From: Clostridiales bacterium UBA1316
GTDB lineage: Bacteria > Bacillota > Clostridia > Oscillospirales > Oscillospiraceae
Length of the DNA: 20,984 bases
NCBI GenBank assembly: GCA_002307055.1
Contig: DBTM01000041.1
Location: forward strand, 64,461-85,444
Direction of reading: 5' to 3'
The notes below the pieces were generated by a model that worked only from the letters and a program-made list of their open reading frames with translations, had not been told where the DNA came from and ran no database searches. Position numbers and translations under genes: made by a program. Position 1 is the first letter of the stretch. Every line of letters starts with the position of its first letter. Below are positions 13,609-20,424 of the stretch, one piece after another.

Positions 13609-14526
13609 TTAAGACAATAATAAAAATACAATGAGCGGAATTGTGGCGACGGAAAACAGTGTGGTGATAAAAATGGCTTTTGAGGCGAGCTTTTCATTGC
13701 CGCCGTATTCCATGCTCAGCATTGCCGCATTTGTTGCCGCCGGCATGCCGGAGAGTGTTACGAGCACACCGAGCATCAGCTGGTCGGTGATGAAGAAGCG
13801 GAGCACGAGCCAGGTTAACAGCGGAACGACAAGCAGCTTCATAACCGAAAGGGGATAGAGCCGTACCTCGCCGAATACTTCTTTAAAAGGAATGACGGCC
13901 AGCGTGGAGCCGATCACCAGCATGGCAGACGGTGTCGTCATGCGGCCGACCAGTACCGCCGTATCGGCGATAACAGACGGTACATGAAGCTTTGTATAAA
14001 AAAGAAGGATCGTCACCACCGACACAATCATCGTCGGATTGATTAATACCTTGAGATTGATTTTATCGCCCTTGCCGGAGACCATCACGATACCGACAGA
14101 GAAACACAAGAGACTGAAAGCAATGTTGAACAGCGTCACGTAAAAGACAGCGCCCATGCCGAAAATCGACTGGATGATCGGAAATCCCATGAAGCCCACA
14201 TTGCCGAAGACGAGCATAAAGCGGTATAAGCCGTTGTCGGTTTTATGCGTGCGCAGAAGCCACGGCAGCGGCGCTGAGACGATAAAGACGAGCGCATAGG
14301 CAGCCAGCGACAGCAGCATAAAATACGCGGCGTCGGTACCGGAGGCCGTCACCTCTCCGCTCAGCACAGAGCTTAATATGGTGCAGGGCATGGCAATATT
14401 GATGACAACCTTGGACAGCATCTTATTTGAATCCGGTGTCAAAATGTTGAACTTATTGGCGGCAAAACCGAGCGCCATGATGATAAAAAGTATCGCCATC
14501 TGGCTGAGAATCACGGACATATTCAT
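13609..14526 (-). CDS. AEC-family (auxin efflux carrier-type) transporter
   Basis: 305-aa polytopic membrane protein of the bacterial AEC family, whose members move organic anions such as malate or malonate. The N-terminus ILFIIMALGFAANKFNILTP followed by SKVVINIAMPCTILSSVL is typical, as is the C-terminal SGMPAATNAAMLSMEYGGNE. About eight to ten hydrophobic spans are visible, with a central cytosolic stretch near residues 155-165 (VSGKGDKINLK). The substrate is unknown. The gene starts 34 nt after the flavoenzyme gene stop and is probably co-transcribed with it, suggesting transport of that enzyme's substrate or product. The ribosome binding site is weak (AAAAGAG), and a second ATG lies two codons in. 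Confidence 0.88.
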   Translation of the reverse strand: MNMSVILSQMAILFIIMALGFAANKFNILTPDSNKMLSKVVINIAMPCTILSSVLSGEVTASGTDAAYFMLLSLAAYALVFIVSAPLPWLLRTHKTDNGLYRFMLVFGNVGFMGFPIIQSIFGMGAVFYVTLFNIAFSLLCFSVGIVMVSGKGDKINLKVLINPTMIVSVVTILLFYTKLHVPSVIADTAVLVGRMTTPSAMLVIGSTLAVIPFKEVFGEVRLYPLSVMKLLVVPLLTWLVLRFFITDQLMLGVLVTLSGMPAATNAAMLSMEYGGNEKLASKAIFITTLFSVATIPLIVFLLLS

Positions 14527-14559
14527 TTGATGGGTTCTCTTTTCAGTAATTTTACAGGG

Positions 14560-16449
14560 CTAAAGATTCATGGCGGCGTAAAAGCCGTCCCGGACGGCGG
14601 AGGTGATGTTGCCCGCTGACGACGCGCAGTCACCGACAATATAGATTTCGTCGGCACATGCCCTGAATTCATTCACGACGCTTTCGCGCGGCCGGACACC
14701 CATTGAGAGGACGACGCTGTCACAGGGCAGCGTGACAACAGCGCCGGTCTCATCGACCGCGATGACGCTGTCCCTTGTAATTTCCCGCGCCTTCAGGCCG
14801 GTGATGACTTTAACACCCGCCTGCTGCGCCATGCCTCTTAACAGTGCGATGGAAGAACGCGAGCTGTTCCCGCGGCTGTCGATTTGTTCGAGCGTCAGCA
14901 TGTCGCATAGCGTCACCTCGCGGCCGTCCTGCGCGAGGACGACGGCTGTCTCCGTGCCGGTTAAGCCCGCGCCGATTAAAACAACACGCCTGCCAACCTG
15001 CTTCCTGCCCATGTCGACATCTGTAGCCAGACTGACGTTGGGACCGTCAATTCCCGGTATTTTCGGAATAAACGGCTCGCTGCCGACGGCGATGATGACG
15101 GCATCGGGCTTTTCCCGCATGACAAGCTCGCGCGTGGCAGTTGTACTTCTGCGGATATCGATGCCCTGTGTGCGCTCCGTCATGCGGACGGACCATTCGG
15201 CGTACCGCCTGACGTCGCCCTTGAGCTTGTTCGAGCCCGCGATTGTCAGCGTCCCGCCGAGCGCGGGTTCCTTTTCAAACAGGACGACCTTATTGCCGCG
15301 TTCGGCGGCTCGGCGCGCGGCCTCCATGCCGGCGGCTCCGCCGCCGATGATCACCACTTTTTTTGCCGGGTCGCTTTTTTGCAGTGTGTCAAACAGCGGA
15401 TTTCTCCCCGCAACAGGATTGACGGTGCAGCGCAGCGGCTTCGGGCAGCCATGCGGATCGCTGCCGGTGCAGATCATGCACCGGATGCAGGGTCGTATTT
15501 CGTCGCCTTTGCCCCGCCTGGCTTTATTCGCGCAGTCCGGGTCCGCGATAAATTGCCGGATCATGGCGATCATATCGGCTTTGCCGCCTGCAACGGCTTC
15601 TTCGGCCAGGTCAAGGTTAAAGGAACCCACCGAGGTCACGGGGATGTCCAGCTCCTTTTTCATGCGCTCGGCAAACCGGACGTTTGTTGCCAGCGGCAGA
15701 TAGGTCGGCTGCATGGCGTACGTGAGCGATGACGGATTGTACATGTTTCCGGCGGAGATATGGATGAGGTCGATTTTTTGCTGGATGGTTTTGGCGAAAA
15801 GCACAGCGTCCTCAATTCCCACGCCGCCGGGTGTCATCTCGTCTCCGCTCATGCGCCACTCAATGGCCATCTCCGGTCCGATGGCGGCTCGGACGCTGTC
15901 GAGCAGCTCAAGCGAGAACCGGCACCTGTTTTCAAAGGCAGAAGTGCCGTACTCATCGGTGCGCTTGTTCATCAGCGGCGAATAGAACTGCGCCACCGTG
16001 TGCCCGTGGCCGCCGTGCAGCATGATCATGTCGAAACCGCCTTTTTTACACCGGACAGCGGCGTCGGCAAAGGCTTTAATGATCGCTTTAATATCGCCCT
16101 TCGTCATGTCGGCGGGAAAAATGTGCATCCTTAAATTCAGTTCAATGGACGCAATCGCCCCGTACCGGTGAATGGCGTCGGTGAGCTTCACCAGCCCGTG
16201 AACGACAAATGGGTCGGCCAGATTGACAACATAGCGGTTGTCGTTGGCGTAGTCCTGTGTCACCGGGCTGTCGCCGACCGTCACGATGCCTGCGCCGCCC
16301 TTGGCGAAAGCAGAAGTGAAGGCGATAAACTCGTCGGTAACCAAACCGTCCTTCGTACATAAGAAAGGCTCGGCAGGGGAGACCTCAATCCGGTTTTTTA
16401 CCGTAAGCGGCCCAATCTTCAGAGGCTTGAACAGATGCTCGTATGTCAT
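14560..16449 (-). CDS. NADH:flavin oxidoreductase, Old Yellow Enzyme / FadH type with 4Fe-4S
   Basis: About 629-aa multidomain reductase. The N-terminal TIM barrel (about 1-335) binds FMN and shows HGGHGHTVAQFYSPLMNKRTDEYG in parts. A cysteine cluster follows: C-IR-C-MI-C, a further C and then C-TVNP, a 4Fe-4S site. An FAD fold starts at KKVVIIGGGAAGMEAARRA and an NAD fold at RRVVLIGAGLTGTETA; the C-terminus is IVGDCASSAGN. This is the architecture of 2,4-dienoyl-CoA reductase, trimethylamine dehydrogenase and bile-acid BaiCD/BaiH enzymes, so it likely reduces an activated double bond. The substrate is unknown. I favour ATG at 16449 (MTYEHLFKPLKIG) over an in-frame TTG at 16464, because the family begins close to the LFxPLKIG block. 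It heads an operon with the AEC transporter. Confidence 0.9.
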   Translation of the reverse strand: MTYEHLFKPLKIGPLTVKNRIEVSPAEPFLCTKDGLVTDEFIAFTSAFAKGGAGIVTVGDSPVTQDYANDNRYVVNLADPFVVHGLVKLTDAIHRYGAIASIELNLRMHIFPADMTKGDIKAIIKAFADAAVRCKKGGFDMIMLHGGHGHTVAQFYSPLMNKRTDEYGTSAFENRCRFSLELLDSVRAAIGPEMAIEWRMSGDEMTPGGVGIEDAVLFAKTIQQKIDLIHISAGNMYNPSSLTYAMQPTYLPLATNVRFAERMKKELDIPVTSVGSFNLDLAEEAVAGGKADMIAMIRQFIADPDCANKARRGKGDEIRPCIRCMICTGSDPHGCPKPLRCTVNPVAGRNPLFDTLQKSDPAKKVVIIGGGAAGMEAARRAAERGNKVVLFEKEPALGGTLTIAGSNKLKGDVRRYAEWSVRMTERTQGIDIRRSTTATRELVMREKPDAVIIAVGSEPFIPKIPGIDGPNVSLATDVDMGRKQVGRRVVLIGAGLTGTETAVVLAQDGREVTLCDMLTLEQIDSRGNSSRSSIALLRGMAQQAGVKVITGLKAREITRDSVIAVDETGAVVTLPCDSVVLSMGVRPRESVVNEFRACADEIYIVGDCASSAGNITSAVRDGFYAAMNL

Positions 16450-16484
16450 AGTATTATATTCCAATCATGAGAAGCATTTTTTAA

Positions 16485-16513
16485 ACTATAGCACAAATAA
16501 AAAAACACCGCAA
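16485..16513 (-). promoter_or_regulatory. Predicted promoter of the flavoenzyme operon
   Basis: On the minus strand TTGCGG (16508-16513, TTG core) and TATAGT (16485-16490, 5/6) are 17 nt apart, 36-40 nt before the chosen ATG. The promoter is back-to-back with the plus-strand promoter at 16543. Confidence 0.45.
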
Positions 16514-16542
16514 CTTGAAAAGCCAACATTGCGGCTTGGTAC

Positions 16543-16571
16543 TTGACATGATGAGCTTTTTATAATATCCT
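16543..16571 (+). promoter_or_regulatory. Promoter of the leader RNA / chemoreceptor-like gene
   Basis: A perfect TTGACA (16543-16548), a 17-nt spacer and TATCCT (16566-16571, 4/6) predict transcription from about 16578. A better -10 (TATAAT at 16561) has only 12-nt spacing and is not favoured. Confidence 0.6.
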
Positions 16572-16612
16572 AAAGTAAGGTTATTGCGGTATAAATATAA
16601 ATATGTAAAAGG

Positions 16613-16652
16613 ATTGTCGAAGGTGACGCAGGTCACTTCGGCGATTTTTTTT
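16613..16652 (+). terminator. Strong intrinsic terminator inside the leader
   Basis: ATTGTCG-A-AGGTGAC (16613-16627), loop GCAG, and GTCACTTCGGCGAT (16632-16645) form a 14-bp stem with one bulged A and three G-U pairs, followed by an 8-T run (16645-16652). It lies between the promoter and the ATG at 16690, so it should release an RNA of about 75 nt or act as an attenuator. Confidence 0.85.
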
Positions 16653-16689
16653 ATGATACTATTTATTAATTGAAGGGATTGTATGATTT

Positions 16690-17706
16690 ATGGCAGTTCA
16701 GAGCAGCAGTCAGACGGATGTATCATTGTCTTTTCAAGAGTTATTGAGTTCTTACAGTAAAATGTCCGATATCGTTAAAAGCATTCAGAACTTTACGCGG
16801 CAGACGGAGCTCCTGTCATACAACTCGTCAATCGAAGCGGCCCGCGCCGGAACCGCCGGCAAGGGCTTTGATGTGATCTCAAAGGAAATAAAGCAGCTCG
16901 CCAAAAAGAGCGCGGAATCAAATGAAAAAAGCGCCGAACAGCTGGATATCATCAAAGTGAAGGTCAATGAGGTGTTTGCCGCCCGAATGGCGGACATCGC
17001 CTTTGACACGATTGATAAGGTTGACCGTAACCTGTTTGAGCGCAATTGCGACGTTCAGGCCTGGGCGACCTTCGACAAGGTGATTGAGGCAGCCGAAAAT
17101 GAGGACGAAGCTGTTTGCAGGCAGATCTCGCTGCTGCTTAAAAACCTTGTGGATATCTATGAGGTTTACTATGACGTTTTCATTACGGATATGAAGGGCA
17201 AGGTCATCGCGTCCGGTACGCATTGGGAAATTATTGGGTCAGACCAGTCGGCGGAGGAGTGGTTTAAAGAGATTGCGGCGCAGAAAACACCGACAGTGAA
17301 TGATATGCATTACCTTGATTTTGTCAAAGGGTACACAGTCGGGTACAACTGCCCGATTTTTGATAAAACAAGGCGCATGTGCGGCATCCTGTCAACGCGC
17401 TTCAACTGGTCGTTTATTTATGATATTATCGACAGCGCGCGCATCAGCCCGGACGGCGAGCTGCTCCTCCTGAACAGTGAAGGTCTGGTCATCGGCTCAA
17501 AAAAACGGCAGGAGGTCTTTGACAGAATCGCCGAAAAAACACCGGCAGTTCAAAAAGCTCTGAACGGCGCAATCTATGGTTACAGCATCGAAACCGGTCA
17601 CGACGGCGCCCTGCGTATTGTCGGTTACGCGCATACGCGTGGGTATAACGCCTATAAAGGCAAAAACTGGTCCGTCATAGCGATAGAAACAATGTCAGGC
17701 AAGTGA
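16690..17706 (+). CDS. Soluble chemoreceptor-like protein: short MCP tip plus Cache-like domain
   Basis: 338-aa cytosolic protein with no membrane span. Residues 34-75 hold a methyl-accepting protein hairpin tip (RQTELLSYNSSIEAARAG, then GKGFDVISKEIKQLAKKS). The segment from about 97 on, ADIAFDTIDKVDRNLFERNC followed by DVQAWATFDKV, resembles the start of Cache sensor domains, with ITDMKGKVIASG and a second sub-domain up to the C-terminus. The sensor thus follows a truncated signalling part, and the long coiled-coil arms of usual receptors are missing. GAAGGGAT precedes the ATG at 16690 by about 10 nt; ATG at 16683 is out of frame. No chemotaxis genes are near, so it may feed a cytosolic signalling array or another pathway. 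Confidence 0.8.
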   Translation: MAVQSSSQTDVSLSFQELLSSYSKMSDIVKSIQNFTRQTELLSYNSSIEAARAGTAGKGFDVISKEIKQLAKKSAESNEKSAEQLDIIKVKVNEVFAARMADIAFDTIDKVDRNLFERNCDVQAWATFDKVIEAAENEDEAVCRQISLLLKNLVDIYEVYYDVFITDMKGKVIASGTHWEIIGSDQSAEEWFKEIAAQKTPTVNDMHYLDFVKGYTVGYNCPIFDKTRRMCGILSTRFNWSFIYDIIDSARISPDGELLLLNSEGLVIGSKKRQEVFDRIAEKTPAVQKALNGAIYGYSIETGHDGALRIVGYAHTRGYNAYKGKNWSVIAIETMSGK

Positions 17707-17790
17707 AATAAACAGGCAACACAAGCCTTTACTTCAATCGCTTTCTATATTAGTATATATAGTGATATTGCCGCTGAAGGAAGTGCTTGT

Positions 17791-18519
17791 TTGAAAAAGC
17801 CTAAAGCGATACTTTTCGATTTGGATGATACTATTCTGGCTTTCAGCACCGCTTCGGAACGAGCCTGGGAAAAGTGCTGTGACATTTTTATTCAGAATAA
17901 TGCGGTTGCCTTTACAAGCCGGGAGCTTTATGAAAGCATATTAAAAACGAGAAAATGTTATTGGAGCGACCCGGAACGCAATAAAAAAGGCCGGGAAAAT
18001 ATGAAAAATGCGCGGCGTGAAGTCTTTGGGTGTGCTCTTGAGAAATTCGGCTTCAACGAGCGTGAAGCGATATATGCAACAGCCGACAGCTATACCAAAT
18101 TACAGGAGACGCTGTGGACATTGTTTGACGGAACCGCAGATGCACTGGAAACGCTAAAGAAGCTGAATATACGGATGGCCGTTGTGACAAACGGAGCAAC
18201 GGAAATCCAGCGCGGTAAGCTGGAACGCTTTAATATTTTGCCATACTTTGAACACATCATCACGGATGCTGAGACCGGTGTGAGCAAGCCTGACGTCAGG
18301 ATTTATAAAATCGCACTGGATAAGCTGTCGCTTGATCCCGCAAGCGTCTGGATGATCGGCGATCATCTTGTCTGGGATGTTGAAGGGCCACAAAAAGCAG
18401 GAATCTTTTCTGTCTGGAACGACTTTAAACGAGAAGGCCTGCCGGGTAACAACCTGATACAGCCTAATATGATTGTTAGCTCGATTTCTGAAATGGTGAG
18501 CAATATCGAAACTATATAA
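17791..18519 (+). CDS. HAD-superfamily hydrolase (subfamily IA)
   Basis: 242-aa phosphatase-type HAD protein. Motif I is LFDLDDT (D10, D12), motif II is VVTNGA, motif III is the lysine in GVSKPDVRIY, and motif IV is MIGDHLVWDVEGPQKAG. The helical cap lies at about residues 18-105. The pattern resembles YjjG-like nucleotidases and related phosphatases; the substrate is not determinable. The start is TTG at 17791, supported by GAAGGAAG about 9 nt upstream and by motif I directly following. The 84 nt before it contain AT-rich promoter-like sequence (TTTACT 17728, TAGTAT 17751, 17-nt spacing). A strong terminator follows, so it is probably a single-gene unit. Confidence 0.87.
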   Translation: MKKPKAILFDLDDTILAFSTASERAWEKCCDIFIQNNAVAFTSRELYESILKTRKCYWSDPERNKKGRENMKNARREVFGCALEKFGFNEREAIYATADSYTKLQETLWTLFDGTADALETLKKLNIRMAVVTNGATEIQRGKLERFNILPYFEHIITDAETGVSKPDVRIYKIALDKLSLDPASVWMIGDHLVWDVEGPQKAGIFSVWNDFKREGLPGNNLIQPNMIVSSISEMVSNIETI

Positions 18520-18536
18520 TAAGCCGGCTACGTGAA

Positions 18537-18572
18537 GAGCCCTGACGTATGAAAGCGTCAGGGCTCCTGTTT
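18537..18572 (+). terminator. Intrinsic terminator after the HAD gene
   Basis: GAGCCCTGACG (18537-18547), an 8-nt loop and CGTCAGGGCTC (18556-18566) make a perfect 11-bp stem followed by CTGTTTGTT. The U-run is broken but the stem is strong. Confidence 0.8.
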
Positions 18573-18601
18573 GTTGATGGACGAGGCTTAATACCGCGCT
18601 T

Positions 18602-18633
18602 ATGCCGCGAAGCACGCCCAGACGGCATTTTTT
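18602..18633 (+). terminator. Second terminator-like hairpin
   Basis: ATGCCG (18602-18607) pairs with CGGCAT (18623-18628) across a 15-nt loop, followed directly by TTTTTT. The stem is short, so it would be a backup to the terminator at 18537. Confidence 0.4.
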
Positions 18634-18643
18634 ATCCTAAGTA

Positions 18644-18672
18644 TTGACAAATTAAAAAGCATCTGATATTCT
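18644..18672 (+). promoter_or_regulatory. Promoter of the NAD salvage operon
   Basis: A perfect TTGACA (18644-18649), a 17-nt spacer and TATTCT (18667-18672, 4/6) place the start near 18680, at the edge of the palindrome at 18681-18699. Confidence 0.65.
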
Positions 18673-18680
18673 CTAAAAGA

Positions 18681-18699
18681 TAGTATCAAAATGATAATA
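18681..18699. promoter_or_regulatory. Candidate NrtR operator
   Basis: TAGTATCA-AAA-TGATAATA is a 19-bp inverted repeat with one mismatched pair, covering about +1 to +19 of the predicted transcript. Autoregulation is common for NrtR, and published NrtR sites in other bacteria are palindromes of similar size. Assignment is by position and symmetry only. Confidence 0.55.
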
Positions 18700-18724
18700 T
18701 TATGAAAACGGAGTGATGCTGAAA

Positions 18725-19711
18725 ATGATACCAGGTTTTGGAGCACCGGCTGTCCGGCAAGCGATAGAATCGATACAGCGCGTCAAAACGGCAAAAGCAG
18801 CACAGGGGAGCAGCGGGCAAACGGAGGCTGAGTTTTTAGCGGATTATCATAAAAATCAGAAAAACACATATGAGAAACCCTCTGTAACAGTCGATATGCT
18901 TATTTTTACAGTCGCCGACAAAAAGACGGCTAAAAAGCAAGCGCTGCCTGACAAGGAGCTGAAAATGCTGCTTATAAAAAGAGGCGGGCATCCCTTCAAA
19001 GGGGACTGGGCGCTACCGGGCGGTTTTGTCAATATCGATGAAAGCGTTGATGATGCGGCAAAACGGGAGCTTAAAGAAGAGACAAATCTCGATAACATCT
19101 ATATGGAGCAGCTGTTTACCTGGGGCGACACCGGCAGAGACCCGCGCATGCGTATCATCAGCGTCTCCTACCTGGCTCTGATTGACAGCTCGAAGGCTGC
19201 GGCTCAGGCCGGGGACGACGCCGACGACTGCAGGTGGTTTACCGTCTCTCAGGAACAAATTGAGGATGAGGTCGCCGACAGCGGTACAGGAATGACCCAT
19301 AGTACAACAGCTCTCTTAACATTGAAAAGCGACGGGGATGAAATCATCTCGGTATTGCAGAAAACGACCGAATATAACGCAAATAACGCCGTGGGCCAAT
19401 CGTCGGTTGAAATCCTCGAATCGGTCAGCATCGCTTTCGACCATGCCAAAATTATCAGCTATGGTCTGGAACGGCTTGTCAACAAGCTGGAATACACGCC
19501 GATTGCGTTTAATCTTGTCCCGCAGTTTTTTACCATCACAAGCCTTCAAAAAATATATGAAGCGATTCTCGGCAGGCCGCTCCTCGCCCCAAACTTTCGG
19601 CGTAAAATAGCCCCGATGGTCCGTGAAACGGCTGAACTGGAAAAAGGTGTCCACCGCCCCGCGAAGCTTTATCAGTATAATTCGACCTGGAGATTAACAA
19701 ATTTTAGTTAG
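18725..19711 (+). CDS. nrtR: NrtR-type Nudix-winged-helix regulator of NAD metabolism
   Basis: 328-aa protein with an N-terminal Nudix domain and a C-terminal winged helix. The Nudix box is GFVNIDESVDDAAKRELKEE followed by TNL (100-122), keeping E106, R114, E115, E118 and E119; the usual glycine of EExG is Asn. The C-terminal part from about 255 shows LEYTPIAFNLVPQFFTITSL, QKIYEAILGRPL and NFRRKI, the signature of NrtR proteins that bind ADP-ribose and repress NAD genes. GGAGTG precedes ATG 18725 by 9 nt; a GTG at 18713 and an ATG at 18716 are upstream alternatives. It leads an operon with pncA-like and pncB genes, which strongly supports the role. Enzymatic activity is possible since the catalytic glutamates remain. 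Confidence 0.88.
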   Translation: MIPGFGAPAVRQAIESIQRVKTAKAAQGSSGQTEAEFLADYHKNQKNTYEKPSVTVDMLIFTVADKKTAKKQALPDKELKMLLIKRGGHPFKGDWALPGGFVNIDESVDDAAKRELKEETNLDNIYMEQLFTWGDTGRDPRMRIISVSYLALIDSSKAAAQAGDDADDCRWFTVSQEQIEDEVADSGTGMTHSTTALLTLKSDGDEIISVLQKTTEYNANNAVGQSSVEILESVSIAFDHAKIISYGLERLVNKLEYTPIAFNLVPQFFTITSLQKIYEAILGRPLLAPNFRRKIAPMVRETAELEKGVHRPAKLYQYNSTWRLTNFS

Positions 19712-19722
19712 GAGCGTCGTTT

Positions 19723-20424
19723 ATGAAAGATATTGAAAACAAGGATCTTTTTCTCGAAGGCGCCGCTCGAACCTTAAGAGCGATTATAATGGAGTTTAGA
19801 GCTCTGCCCGTCCTTCGCCTCAACGAATTTTCGCTGCTGGACACGGTGCTGGTGAATGTGGACATCAACAACGGCTTTTGCAAATACGGCCCTATGTATT
19901 CGCCGCGGGTGGAAGAGCTCATCCCGTATGCCGTCCGGCTGAACGAACTGTTCAAAGCCTATGGCAGAATCTACTTTTTAGATCGGCACACCCCTGCTTC
20001 GATCGAGTTCAAAACGTTTACCGGCATTCATTGCCTCGAAGACTCCCCGGAAGCCGACATTGTCCCCGAGCTCGCGCCGTATATGGACGGCGGCGCGGTT
20101 ATATGCCGCAAAAACAGCACGAACGGCTTCCTGTGCGGCGATTACGCGCGTTGGCTTGAGACCCATCCGAATTTCACAAACTTCATCGTCATCGGCGACG
20201 TGCTGGACATCTGCGTTATGCAGTACGCTCTGACACAAAAGAAATACTGCGACGAGCACAATATCCCCGCGCGGGTTATTCTCGTTAAAAAAGCCACCGA
20301 CACGTACGATTATGAGCCAGGCGGCCACAACGCCGACCTCATGAACCTCTTCTCGCTGTACAACCTGAAGCTCAACGGCATCGAAATCGCCGAGGATATA
20401 ATAAACGGAGGAATTGGGATATGA
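19723..20424 (+). CDS. pncA: Nicotinamidase-like cysteine hydrolase
   Basis: 233-aa isochorismatase-fold hydrolase, predicted to deamidate nicotinamide to nicotinate. The catalytic triad appears as D47 (VNVDINNGF), K130 (CRKNSTNGF) and C164 (GDVLDICVMQYAL). Metal-binding D87-x-H89 and H103 (FLDRHT, GIHC) fit nicotinamidases. An N-terminal extension of about 35 residues precedes the usual first strand. GGAGCGT precedes the ATG. It lies 11 nt after nrtR and overlaps the next gene by ATGA, and the adjacent nicotinate phosphoribosyltransferase uses its product. The context makes nicotinamidase much more likely than isochorismatase. Confidence 0.85.
   Translation: MKDIENKDLFLEGAARTLRAIIMEFRALPVLRLNEFSLLDTVLVNVDINNGFCKYGPMYSPRVEELIPYAVRLNELFKAYGRIYFLDRHTPASIEFKTFTGIHCLEDSPEADIVPELAPYMDGGAVICRKNSTNGFLCGDYARWLETHPNFTNFIVIGDVLDICVMQYALTQKKYCDEHNIPARVILVKKATDTYDYEPGGHNADLMNLFSLYNLKLNGIEIAEDIINGGIGI

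Noticed and set aside
14732..16134. Long plus-strand frames of 90-323 codons opposite the flavoenzyme gene
   Set aside because: They are antisense frames of a well-supported oxidoreductase whose motifs are all on the minus strand, and their translations are Ser/Pro/Arg-rich without recognisable domains.
16613..16652. Cyclic di-GMP or another named riboswitch before the sensor gene
   Set aside because: The leader is too short and lacks the conserved GEMM or other aptamer cores; only the terminator hairpin is evident.
16613..16652. Terminator for a minus-strand gene
   Set aside because: The U-run is on the plus strand and no minus-strand gene ends here; the flavoenzyme gene starts further left and runs away from it.
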